Of a stretch of DNA of 64,000 bases, positions 57,511 through 64,000 are shown piece by piece; position 1 is the first letter of the stretch; each line of letters opens with the position of its first letter. This stretch comes from Pseudomonas sp. Bout1 (lineage in GTDB: Bacteria; Pseudomonadota; Gammaproteobacteria; Pseudomonadales; Pseudomonadaceae). Below the pieces are notes generated by a model that saw nothing but the letters and a program-made list of their open reading frames with translations, did not search any database and was not told where the DNA came from. The stretch lies in the NCBI RefSeq assembly GCF_034314165.1, contig NZ_JAVIWK010000001.1:4603001-4667000 (forward strand), read 5' to 3'. The translations under genes were made by a program, and so were the position numbers.

Positions 57511-57840
57511 TGGCTGTGGTGAGCGGGGCTGCTGTGGTGGGTGGGGCCGCTTTGGTGAGCCGGCTGCTGTGGTGAGCCGGGCTGTTGTGGTGAGCCGGGC
57601 CGCTGTGGTGAGCCGGGCTGTTGTGGTGAGCGGGCTTGCCCCGCGCTGGGCTGCGAAGCAGCCCCATCAAGAACAACGCATGTCTCCAGAAAGATTGGGG
57701 TGTTTGGTTTTTGGGGCCGCTTCGCAGCCCAGCGCGGGGCAAGCCCGCTCACCACAACAGCCCGGCTCACCACAACAGCCCGGCTCACCACAGCAAGCCC
57801 GCTCACCCCAACAGCCCCACTCACCACAGCAGCCCCATCG
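57511..57840. repeat. REPIN flanked by mirrored 18-bp tandem repeats (left of RAYT)
   Basis: About seven 18-base units (consensus GTGGTGAGCCGGGCTGTT, 57511-57632) run into a REP (GCGGGCTTGCCCCGCGCTGG...). A ~50-base loop follows, then the inverted REP ending ~57752, and then about five to six complementary units (GCCCGGCTCACCACAACA, to ~57840). The whole is a ~330-base near-palindrome. The tandem unit derives from the outer end of the REP sequence. Frames through it give hexapeptide repeats and are not genes. Confidence 0.85.
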
Positions 57841-57862
57841 ACCACAATCCTGATACCAAGCA

Positions 57863-58321
57863 TCAGATCCAGCAGGCATCCCACAGCGAGTAGTCGCCTA
57901 CCCGCTCAACCAACCCGGCTCGCAGTGGATTGGCGATGATATAGCGAGCCATTTTGCGAATGTCATCCTCCACCCGCACGGCCCTATCGTGATAGCCCGG
58001 CTGCCAAACCCGCTCTTTGCTATGACGGCGCCGATTAATGGTTAACGTGCTGCGGGACTTGGTACGGCGTACTACGTCGGCCAAGGTTTTTTGCTTCAGC
58101 TCGAACAACCAATGAATATGATCGGGCATGATCACCCAGGCCAGGGACTCGACCAATCCCGACTCTTGAGCCTGCCGGAACTCGGCAACCAGGAGACGGC
58201 CGAGGAATAAATCGTCGAACAGCCGCTGCCGGTGATGGACGACGATGGTGATGAGATAGCTGCGTCCGAGCTCTGAATAACGGCCTTGGCGCAGGCGATG
58301 AGATTGGGGGGTGGGACGCAT
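57863..58321 (-). CDS. REP-associated tyrosine transposase (RAYT)
   Basis: The 152-residue Y1/HUH single-strand transposase of the IS200-like RAYT group has the HUH motif MPDHIHWLFE (His-x-His) at ~65-74, the catalytic tyrosine in ARYIIANPLRAGLV (~130) and the conserved RVWQPGYHDRAVR. Family proteins recognise and cleave REP hairpins and are thought to drive REPIN spread. This one is bracketed by two nearly identical REPINs of the same sequence type, as expected for a functional pair. GGAG lies 8 bases before ATG 58321. Confidence 0.93.
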   Translation of the reverse strand: MRPTPQSHRLRQGRYSELGRSYLITIVVHHRQRLFDDLFLGRLLVAEFRQAQESGLVESLAWVIMPDHIHWLFELKQKTLADVVRRTKSRSTLTINRRRHSKERVWQPGYHDRAVRVEDDIRKMARYIIANPLRAGLVERVGDYSLWDACWI

Positions 58322-58457
58322 TCCATTGCTCCAGGAAAAGGCTCCTAAAGAGCATTAACCCTAGCGTGCGGTTGCCCGTGAGCCAGCGCCACTTGGTGAC
58401 TGAATATATCTGATAGGTGATTTCATTGAGCTGAACCCTGCCTCTGAACAGGCTTTC

Positions 58458-58680
58458 TGTAGTGAGCGGGCTTGCCCCGCGCTGGGCTGCGAAGCAGCCC
58501 CATCAAGAACAGCGCATGTCTCCAAAAAGATCGGGGTGTTTGGTTTTTGGGGCTGCTTCGCAGCCCAGCGCGGGGCAAGCCCGCTCACCACAACAGCCCC
58601 GGCTCACCACAACAAGCCCGCTCACCACAACAGCCCCGCTCACCACAACAATCCCTGCTCATCACAACGGCCAATCAACA
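58458..58680. repeat. REPIN with one-sided 18-bp tandem array (right of RAYT)
   Basis: This REPIN (58458-58596) is nearly identical to the one on the other side of the RAYT, with the same GAGCGGGCTTGCCCCGCGCT core and loop. About five complementary 18-base units (CCCGCTCACCACAACAGC type) follow on the right only. It ends ~14 bases before the sctU stop. Confidence 0.85.
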
Positions 58681-58693
58681 CAAGATGTGGTGC

Positions 58694-59740
58694 TCAGATT
58701 AACCGCGCCGCCACCAACCAATCCGCCACCGCCTGAAACGCAGCATCCGGCACCGGATCGCCCGGTACGGTCTTCCTGGCAATCGTCTCCGCCAGGCCCT
58801 TGTCCGGCGCCTGCGGTATCCCGAGGTCAAACGCCTCCTGCAACATCCCCAACGCCTCCTCCGGTGAAGCGCGGCACACCACCACCGGCACCGGTGTTTC
58901 ACCACGCACATAGCGCACGCCAATCACCCAGCCCTCGGTGGTGCCGATCATCATCGACGCCCGGCCCAACCCCAGTTTGGTGGCCAAAGCCTGCATCTCC
59001 TGGCGCTGGCGCCGCCGTTCGCTTTTGATCAGCGGGTCGCCATCAATGTCCTTGCGCTCGCGCTTGGTCTCGCTACGGGTCATTTTCATGTCGCGGCCAA
59101 ACAGCCAGCGTTGCATCAACACGTCTACCCCACCCACCAGGATGAAGGCGGCGAGTACGGTAAACACCAGCGGCTTGAGCACCAGGAAAAACGTCGACTC
59201 GATACACCCGGCGCCACATCGCGAAGACTCCATCAACGCCTGTAACGCATGCCGCCCCACTACGTAGAACGCCACGGCCAGCACATGCACCTTGATCAGG
59301 CCCTTGATGAACTCCACAAAGTTGCGCAGGGCAAACAGCTTCTTGAAGCCTTCAGCCGGGTTGATGCGCTTGAACTCGGGCTTGATCGGTTCCACGGAAA
59401 ACACAAAGCCGCGCATGGTGATGATGTTGGTCAAAATCACCACCCCGGTGGTCACCGCCATCACCGGCAGCGTAATGCCGATCACCAGTTGCTCGGCATG
59501 GTCCAACACCCGTGGCCACACCGTGGCGAAGGGCTCGATGTAGATCTGTGCAGTGAGGTCGATCAGCGCCGTGACCTGGGCCTGGGCCCGTGGCGCAAGG
59601 ATGGAGATGCACAGGGTACAAAACAGGATGACCATGCCCGAGACCAGGTCCTGGCTCTTGGCAACCTGGCCCTTTTGGCGCGCGTCCTTGAGCTTTTTGT
59701 CCGTGGCCGGCTGGGATTTTTCTTCGCTGGTATCGCCCAT
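58694..59740 (-). CDS. sctU: Type III secretion export apparatus protein SctU (YscU/HrcU), NPTH motif absent
   Basis: The 348-residue inner-membrane protein has the family N-terminus (EEKSQPATDKKLKDARQKGQVAKSQDLVSG), four TM helices (~30-215) and a cytoplasmic C-terminal domain. Its landmarks are complete, including REMQALATKLGLGRASMMIG...GVRYVRGETPVPVVV and GIPQAPDKGLAETIARKTVPGDPV. Where the family has the autocleavage tetrapeptide Asn-Pro-Thr-His, this protein reads Thr-Thr-Glu-Gly (IGTTEGWVIGVRY against VTNPTHYAVALRY). Cleavage by Asn cyclisation is therefore not possible in the known way. Flanking alignment is gap-free, so this is not a frameshift. It is the last gene of the operon, 3 bases after sctT, and should govern the substrate-specificity switch. 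Confidence 0.92.
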   Translation of the reverse strand: MGDTSEEKSQPATDKKLKDARQKGQVAKSQDLVSGMVILFCTLCISILAPRAQAQVTALIDLTAQIYIEPFATVWPRVLDHAEQLVIGITLPVMAVTTGVVILTNIITMRGFVFSVEPIKPEFKRINPAEGFKKLFALRNFVEFIKGLIKVHVLAVAFYVVGRHALQALMESSRCGAGCIESTFFLVLKPLVFTVLAAFILVGGVDVLMQRWLFGRDMKMTRSETKRERKDIDGDPLIKSERRRQRQEMQALATKLGLGRASMMIGTTEGWVIGVRYVRGETPVPVVVCRASPEEALGMLQEAFDLGIPQAPDKGLAETIARKTVPGDPVPDAAFQAVADWLVAARLI

Positions 59741-59743
59741 GCG

Positions 59744-60556
59744 CTACTCCATGCCCGCCAGGGTTTTCAGCAGTTCGACGGTGCCGCGAAACTCCGCCAG
59801 TTGGTCGAGCATCAACGGAATCAGGAAGCCGATGTAGATCACCATCAGGATCGAGAAAAACAGGTTTTTCACCGGCAACGACAGGTCGAAAATATGCAGG
59901 TTCGGCGCCATGCGCGACAGGTACGCCAACATCAGGTCGGTGACCAGCAGCGAGATGATCAGCGGCGAGACCATCAGCACCCCGACGCGCATGATCTGGT
60001 CGAGAATAGACAGCACCGCCAACAGCGCCGAGCTGGCAAACACCGGGGTAAACGCGGTGACCGGCCATAGCTGATAGCTGTGGTAATAGCCGTCGACCAT
60101 CAGGATAAAACCGCCGGACATGAAGAACAGTGTGATCAACATCACCGTCAGCAAGGTCGACATCACACTCGACTCGCCGGTAGACAGCGGGTCCACCAGT
60201 TGCGCCATGGTCGAGCCGCGCTGCAGGTCGATCAACTCCCCCGCCACTTCCGCCGCCCAGAACGGTATGCCGAACAGCAGGCCGATCAAGATGCCGATCA
60301 GGAACTCCTTGATCAGCAACCCGGCGATAAACAGGCTGCCGTGGTTGGGCATCGAGGTCATGGCGTCGAACACCGGCATGAACATCGGAATTGAAATGGC
60401 CACGGCCACGCACCCCCGAATCATTCCGGTAAGCCCGAGGCGGTTGAACGCCGGGGTGATCACCACCACCCCCATGGCCCGGCAGGCCGCCAGCGAGGCC
60501 GAGCTGATCACCGGGTAGGCGACTTCCAGAAACTGCGCGGTAAGGCTGGCATCCAT
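59744..60556 (-). CDS. sctT: Type III secretion export apparatus protein SctT (YscT/HrcT)
   Basis: The 270-residue polytopic membrane protein of the SctT/FliR family has about six to eight TM helices. Landmarks are ACRAMGVVVITPAFNRLGLTG, GILIGLLFGIPFWAAEVAGELIDLQRG and PLIISLLVTDLMLAYLSRMAP. With SctR and SctS it forms the helical export gate in the inner membrane. Full length, 6 bases after sctS, no defects seen. Confidence 0.95.
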   Translation of the reverse strand: MDASLTAQFLEVAYPVISSASLAACRAMGVVVITPAFNRLGLTGMIRGCVAVAISIPMFMPVFDAMTSMPNHGSLFIAGLLIKEFLIGILIGLLFGIPFWAAEVAGELIDLQRGSTMAQLVDPLSTGESSVMSTLLTVMLITLFFMSGGFILMVDGYYHSYQLWPVTAFTPVFASSALLAVLSILDQIMRVGVLMVSPLIISLLVTDLMLAYLSRMAPNLHIFDLSLPVKNLFFSILMVIYIGFLIPLMLDQLAEFRGTVELLKTLAGME

Positions 60557-60562
60557 GGGCAG

Positions 60563-60832
60563 TCAGCGCGTCCACAAGGGGAAGTTGTCCAACACCTGGC
60601 TGCCGAGTTCGGCCACTTGCCCGGCCAGCACCGGGCCCAGGAATACAATGGTCAGCAACACCGCCACCAGCTTCACCACCTGGGGCAGGGTCTGGTCCTG
60701 GATCTGCGTCAGTGCCTGGAACAGGCCCACGCTCAAGCCGACGATAATCGCCACCCCCAGCGCCGGCGCGGAGAGCATCAGCACGGTCATCAGTGCCTGT
60801 TTCATCAATGACAGGAAAACGTCCTGGCCCAT
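60563..60832 (-). CDS. sctS: Type III secretion export apparatus protein SctS (YscS/HrcS)
   Basis: The 89-residue protein has two TM helices (QALMTVLMLSAPALGVAIIVG and LPQVVKLVAVLLTIVFLGPV) and the FliQ/SctS motif VGLFQALTQIQDQTLPQVVK. It is a component of the SctRST export gate, placed between sctR and sctT in the canonical order. Confidence 0.96.
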   Translation of the reverse strand: MGQDVFLSLMKQALMTVLMLSAPALGVAIIVGLSVGLFQALTQIQDQTLPQVVKLVAVLLTIVFLGPVLAGQVAELGSQVLDNFPLWTR

Positions 60833-60842
60833 GGGTCGTGCC

Positions 60843-61496
60843 TCAGCCGTAACTCAGAATCAAACCGTGCATCAGGCGCGACCAGCCGCTCAATGACACG
60901 AACAGGAAGATTTTCAGCGGGATTGAAATCAGGTTCGGCGAGACCATCGACATGCCCATCGCCATCAACACGTTGGACACCAGCAAGTCCACCACCAGGA
61001 ACGGGATGTACAGCAGGAACCCGATCTCGAAGGCCCGGGTCAGCTCCGAACTGACAAACGCCGGGATCAGCACCACCAGGTCGTCATCCCGCAGGTCGGC
61101 ACGGGCTTCCGGCGACCAGATGGTCTCGGTGGCCTGCACAAAAAAGCCGCGCTCGGACTCGTTGGCAAACCGTGCCAGGTGCGCCTGCAACGGCGGGCGC
61201 AAAGCGTCGCCGAGGTCCTTGAGTTGCTCGACATGTTCAATGTTGAGGTCGCGCCCTTCCACCTGGCGGTACATGTCGCCAATCAACGGCGTGGTGACGT
61301 ACACCGACAGAATCAGCGCGATGCCGTACAGCACCAGGTTCGGCGGCGTTTGTTGCACGCCCAGGGCGTTGCGGATGAGAAACAGCACCACCGAGATTTT
61401 CATAAAGCCGGTGAGGGTCACCACCGCCAACGGGATCAACCCGATGGTGGCGACCACCAGGATGATCTCGATCAGGTTCGGCTGATAACCGGTCAT
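60843..61496 (-). CDS. sctR: Type III secretion export apparatus protein SctR (YscR/HrcR)
   Basis: The 217-residue FliP/SctR family member has TM helices at the N-terminus (LIEIILVVATIGLIPLAVVTLTGF), the motif KISVVLFLIRNALGVQQTPPNLVLYG, an extracytoplasmic loop (~75-150) and the C-terminal pair IPFLVVDLLVSNVLMAMGMSMVSPNLISIPLKIFLF. It is the core of the export gate. The start overlaps the sctQ stop (ATGA). Confidence 0.96.
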   Translation of the reverse strand: MTGYQPNLIEIILVVATIGLIPLAVVTLTGFMKISVVLFLIRNALGVQQTPPNLVLYGIALILSVYVTTPLIGDMYRQVEGRDLNIEHVEQLKDLGDALRPPLQAHLARFANESERGFFVQATETIWSPEARADLRDDDLVVLIPAFVSSELTRAFEIGFLLYIPFLVVDLLVSNVLMAMGMSMVSPNLISIPLKIFLFVSLSGWSRLMHGLILSYG

Positions 61497-61738
61497 GGGG
61501 TGGCGAAACTCAGCAGGCGCACGCCCAGGCCGTCACCGATTTTCACCAGTTGGCCCTGACCGACGCGGCGGCCGTTGACCATCAAGTCGACGCCATCCAC
61601 GGTTGGGGTATTGAGTTGCAGCAAGCTGCCCGCGCCCAGCTCCCGCAGTTGCGCCAGGGTCAGTTCCAGGCTGCCGACCTGGCACACCAGCTTGAGGGGC
61701 AAATCGTCCAGGGCCGCAGCGGCGTCGACGTCAGTCAT
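61493..61738 (-). CDS. Probable internally initiated short SctQ (SctQ-C)
   Basis: ATG 61738 within sctQ is preceded by GGAG at six-base spacing (61745-61748). It would make an 81-residue product (MTDVDAAAALDDLPLKL...) equal to the C-terminal SpoA domain. Yersinia YscQ and Salmonella SpaO make such short forms, which assemble with the full-length protein in the sorting platform. The analogy is strong, expression unproven. Confidence 0.6.
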   Translation of the reverse strand: MTDVDAAAALDDLPLKLVCQVGSLELTLAQLRELGAGSLLQLNTPTVDGVDLMVNGRRVGQGQLVKIGDGLGVRLLSFATP

Positions 61739-62494
61739 TGTGTTCTCCATGTCCAGAAGGGGCGATTTCAAAGGTTCCTGTAGCTGCAGCGACGAGCCAT
61801 CGCGCTGGCAGCGGGCTTGCAGGCGGCCCTCAAGGTCCAGCAGCAAGCCGCTGCCGGGTTCGAGCATCAGCACATCGCCGGGCTGCAAGCTGCGCAATTC
61901 GCCAAGGGTCAGCCATTGCTGCCCGGTAAGTACCGAGAGGGTCTGGCGCAGCGCGGGCAACGGGTCGGCTTCAACGCGGCCGTGCTGCTCCAGCAGCTGC
62001 GCCACCAGCAACGCGGCGCTTTCGCTGAGGTCCAGTTGGGCAGCCATTGGAGGGTTGTTGCCAAAGGTCAGGGTCAGCGCCAGGTGCACGGGGTAAGGGC
62101 GCGGGTCTGCACTGGTTTCAAGCAATTGCACCGGATGGCCGAGCAACGGTTCAAGGCGCTCGATCAGGTCCAGCACGGCCAATTCAAGCAGCAACGAGCG
62201 CGGCAATGACGGCAGTACTTGCGCATCGAACTGCAACGCCAACGGCACCAGCACCTGCTCCAGGGCGGCGGCTGACAGACGCAGGCGCACTGGCGATTGC
62301 CCGAGCAACAACTGCACATCGCGGGGCGTTTTCAGCGGCTGGGGACCGGCAGCCCAGGCGACGCGCAAATCCTGCCCGGCGCAGCGGCCCTGCCACGCGT
62401 GGCGCCGGCGATGCAGTTGGTTATGTACCGTGAGCAGCGCCGGGTCGTAGTGTTCCAGCCACGGCGCCAATGGGTCGGCAAGGGCTACGATCAT
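61493..62494 (-). CDS. sctQ: Type III secretion C-ring/sorting platform protein SctQ (YscQ)
   Basis: The 333-residue cytoplasmic protein is unsplit (unlike hrcQa/hrcQb of P. syringae). The N-terminal half is variable; SpoA1 is near LGELRSLQPGDVLMLEPGSGLLL and SpoA2 at the end (LPLKLVCQVGSLELTLAQLREL; VMVNGRR-type VDLMVNGRRVGQGQLVKIGDGLGVRL). It forms the cytoplasmic sorting platform with SctK, SctL, SctN and SctO. The start overlaps the sctO stop by 4 bases. No sctP (ruler) gene lies between sctO and sctQ, unlike the Hrp and Ysc orders. Confidence 0.9.
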   Translation of the reverse strand: MIVALADPLAPWLEHYDPALLTVHNQLHRRRHAWQGRCAGQDLRVAWAAGPQPLKTPRDVQLLLGQSPVRLRLSAAALEQVLVPLALQFDAQVLPSLPRSLLLELAVLDLIERLEPLLGHPVQLLETSADPRPYPVHLALTLTFGNNPPMAAQLDLSESAALLVAQLLEQHGRVEADPLPALRQTLSVLTGQQWLTLGELRSLQPGDVLMLEPGSGLLLDLEGRLQARCQRDGSSLQLQEPLKSPLLDMENTMTDVDAAAALDDLPLKLVCQVGSLELTLAQLRELGAGSLLQLNTPTVDGVDLMVNGRRVGQGQLVKIGDGLGVRLLSFATP

Positions 62495-62940
62495 GTGCCG
62501 AGCCCTTGTTCTTCACGCAGCTCGCCGGCCACCCGTTCATTGTTTTCGCGCCCCTCCAGCAGGCTTTGCCAGGCGTCGGACTGGCGTTGGCGGCTCAGGC
62601 GTTCCTGGCGGAACAGGTCCCGCTCGCGCTCCTGGGTTTGCAGGGTATGGGATACGTGGCTGACGTCGCCCTCAAGCAGTTGCTCATCGTCGGACAAGCC
62701 CCGCAGGCGATCCTGGGCCGCCTGCCAACTGGCCACTGACAGGCCTTCGGTCAGCGAGGCGTAGATCTGGCCGGCTTCATGGGCGATCGCTTCGCGGTGC
62801 AGGCGCAGTTGTTCCTTCGCGTCGGTAAGGGCGCCATGGGTTTGCACGCAGCGCTGCTGTTGCGCCGCCAACTGGCTGGCTGCCCGTTGCTCGCGCAGCA
62901 CCCGCAGGGTTTGCAGGGTGCGCAGTTGTTCGGTCTTCAT
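62491..62940 (-). CDS. sctO: Type III secretion stalk protein SctO (YscO/HrpO-like)
   Basis: The ~149-residue protein is predicted to be almost wholly coiled coil (heptad-rich, Gln/Arg/Glu/Leu: MKTEQLRTLQTLRVLREQRA, then alternating acidic/basic helices). Size, position directly after sctN and composition identify it as the ATPase stalk, which sequence similarity alone would not. The start is ATG 62940 with GGAG eight bases upstream; the in-frame ATG 33 bases earlier has no RBS. Confidence 0.85.
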   Translation of the reverse strand: MKTEQLRTLQTLRVLREQRAASQLAAQQQRCVQTHGALTDAKEQLRLHREAIAHEAGQIYASLTEGLSVASWQAAQDRLRGLSDDEQLLEGDVSHVSHTLQTQERERDLFRQERLSRQRQSDAWQSLLEGRENNERVAGELREEQGLGT

Positions 62941-62996
62941 AAGGTTTTCTCCATCGTCATACCAACACCACACTCGCTGAGTGCATGCAGATCGAA

Positions 62997-63106
62997 TGTG
63001 GGAGCTGTCGAGCCCCGGCGAGGCTGCGAAAGCGGTGGGTCAGGTAACATCAATGTCGGCTGCGCTGACGCCATCGCAGGCTCGCTAAAGCTCGACAGCT
63101 CCCACA
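62997..63106. repeat. REPIN between sctN and sctO
   Basis: TGTGGGAGCTGTCGAGCCCC and AGCTCGACAGCTCCCACA are inverted, 110 bases overall, with a partial inner stem (GCGAGGCTGCGA / TCGCAGGCTCGC). It occupies most of the 190-base gap in an otherwise tightly packed operon. The REP type (GCTGTCGAGC) differs from the GCTGGCTTGCC type elsewhere in the window. Confidence 0.88.
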
Positions 63107-63130
63107 CTGGATCTTGCTGCGCTTTCGGGC

Positions 63131-64000
63131 TCATGCCAGCACCTGGCGCATGCGGATCAAGGTGTGTTCGGGGCTGCTCGGCTCGTCGGCGTTCTGGCGC
63201 AGGAAGGCTTCGATGGCGCCATGGCGGGTGATTGCTTCGTCGGCCAGCGGGTCGCTGCCGGCGGAGTACTCGCCGACGCGGATCAGCATTTCGATCTCGC
63301 CGTAGCGCGCCATCAATTCACGGATGCGCATTGCCAGGCGCTTGTGTTCTTCACCGGCCACCTGCTCCATCAACCGGCTGCGACTGCGCAGTACGTCTAC
63401 CGCCGGGAAGTAGTTGCGCTGGGCCAATTCGGCGCTGAGGGCGATATGCCCGTCGAGGATCGAGCGCGCTTCCTCGGCCACCGGGTCACTGGCGGAGTCG
63501 CCCTCGGTAAGCACGGTGTACAGCGCGGTGATGCTGCCGGTGGGACCGGGGCCGGCGCGCTCCAGCAGTTTGGGCAAGGTGGCAAAAAAAGACGGCGGAT
63601 AACCACGCCGTGTCGGCGGCTCACCCACCGCCAGGCCGATCTCGCGCTGGGCGCGGGCAAACCGTGTGAGGCTGTCCATCAGCAGCAGCACGTTGCGGCC
63701 CTGGTCGCGGTGGTACTCGGCCAGGGTGGTGGCGACAAATGCCGCGCGCACCCGCTCGGCGGCCGGGCGGTCGGAGGTCGCGACTACCGCCACGGTACGC
63801 GCGCGGGCCTGGGCGTCCAGTTGCACGTCCAGCAGTTCGCGCACTTCCCGGCCCCGCTCGCCGATCAGGCCGATCACAATCACATCGGCCTCGCTGTTGC
63901 GGATAATGCTCGCCAACAACGAGGACTTGCCCACGCCAGGTTCGCCGAAGATGCCCATGCGCTGGCCTTGGGCGAGGGTCAACAGGCCGTCGATGGAGCG
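63131..64000 (-). CDS. sctN: Type III secretion ATPase SctN (YscN/HrcN), C-terminal part, cut by window edge
   Basis: The ~289 C-terminal codons are visible; the frame is open to the window end ([16 protein letters not shown]...). Walker A is GEPGVGKSS, Walker [19 protein letters not shown], and the arginine-finger region is [28 protein letters not shown]-terminal chaperone/substrate-binding domain ([13 protein letters not shown]...) ends MRQVLA. The enzyme unfolds substrates and strips chaperones at the base of the injectisome. The N-terminal domain lies beyond 64000. Confidence 0.95.
   Translation of the reverse strand, partial: RSIDGLLTLAQGQRMGIFGEPGVGKSSLLASIIRNSEADVIVIGLIGERGREVRELLDVQLDAQARARTVAVVATSDRPAAERVRAAFVATTLAEYHRDQGRNVLLLMDSLTRFARAQREIGLAVGEPPTRRGYPPSFFATLPKLLERAGPGPTGSITALYTVLTEGDSASDPVAEEARSILDGHIALSAELAQRNYFPAVDVLRSRSRLMEQVAGEEHKRLAMRIRELMARYGEIEMLIRVGEYSAGSDPLADEAITRHGAIEAFLRQNADEPSSPEHTLIRMRQVLA

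Noticed and set aside
57511..57840. Possible CRISPR array
   Set aside because: The 18-base units are contiguous with no unique spacers, and they derive from the REP end; no cas genes.
57497..58736. Short ORFs with Gly/Ser/His hexapeptide repeats
   Set aside because: They are translations of the 18-base tandem arrays and REPINs, open in many frames on both strands.

Overview
The window is high-GC, densely coded DNA that fits the Pseudomonas fluorescens group. The reasons are a viscosin/massetolide/WLIP-type lipopeptide synthetase, fluorescent-pseudomonad REP/REPIN repeats with a RAYT transposase, an arnT/PmrG-like LPS-modification block and a chromosomal type III secretion cluster. No rRNA, tRNA or CRISPR array was seen.

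Layout. 1-13.5 kb (minus strand): a four-module NRPS (ViscB-like; adenylation signatures read Thr-Val-Leu-Ser) overlapped by the start of the next NRPS (ViscC-like, cut by the window edge). The initiating synthetase is not adjacent, as in split viscosin/massetolide loci. 13.8-25.4 kb: MscS channel with a cNMP-type domain, pirin, RND efflux pair, secreted M20 carboxypeptidase, MASE2-like GGDEF cyclase, and a divergent LysE exporter/MocR regulator pair sharing a palindromic operator. 25.4-31.4 kb: an unknown secreted protein behind a LexA-type box, then an AttH-like lipoprotein/FtsX permease/ATPase operon. 31.4-38.4 kb: membrane-anchored histidine phosphatase, two ArnT-type glycosyltransferases, a D,D-dipeptidase, an L,D-transpeptidase and an alpha/beta hydrolase, i.e. 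envelope functions.

39.2-53.9 kb: a four-gene peptide-type ABC transporter, a TPR protein, a P1-family peptidase, a TonB-dependent receptor and three luciferase-like flavin monooxygenases (DszA/NtaA-like, a divergent one, SsuD-like). All four transcription units start with a near-identical sigma-54 promoter (TGGCAC-N5-TTGC), and CAACAG...CTGT dyads lie between the divergent pairs. I read this as one sigma-54 regulon for scavenging an organosulfur or peptide-like nutrient. Two ~780 bp inverted-repeat elements with their own terminal inverted repeats and a nested REPIN sit at or inside its edges; one supplies the stop codon of the TPR gene.

54.0-64.0 kb: a large HrpK/NopX-like candidate type III translocator with internal repeats, a RAYT transposase flanked by REPINs and 18-bp tandem arrays, and a convergent type III export operon sctN(partial)-O-Q-R-S-T-U. 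The SctU there lacks the NPTH autocleavage motif, the most unexpected protein-level observation. sctQ has a convincing internal start, and a REPIN interrupts the operon between sctN and sctO.
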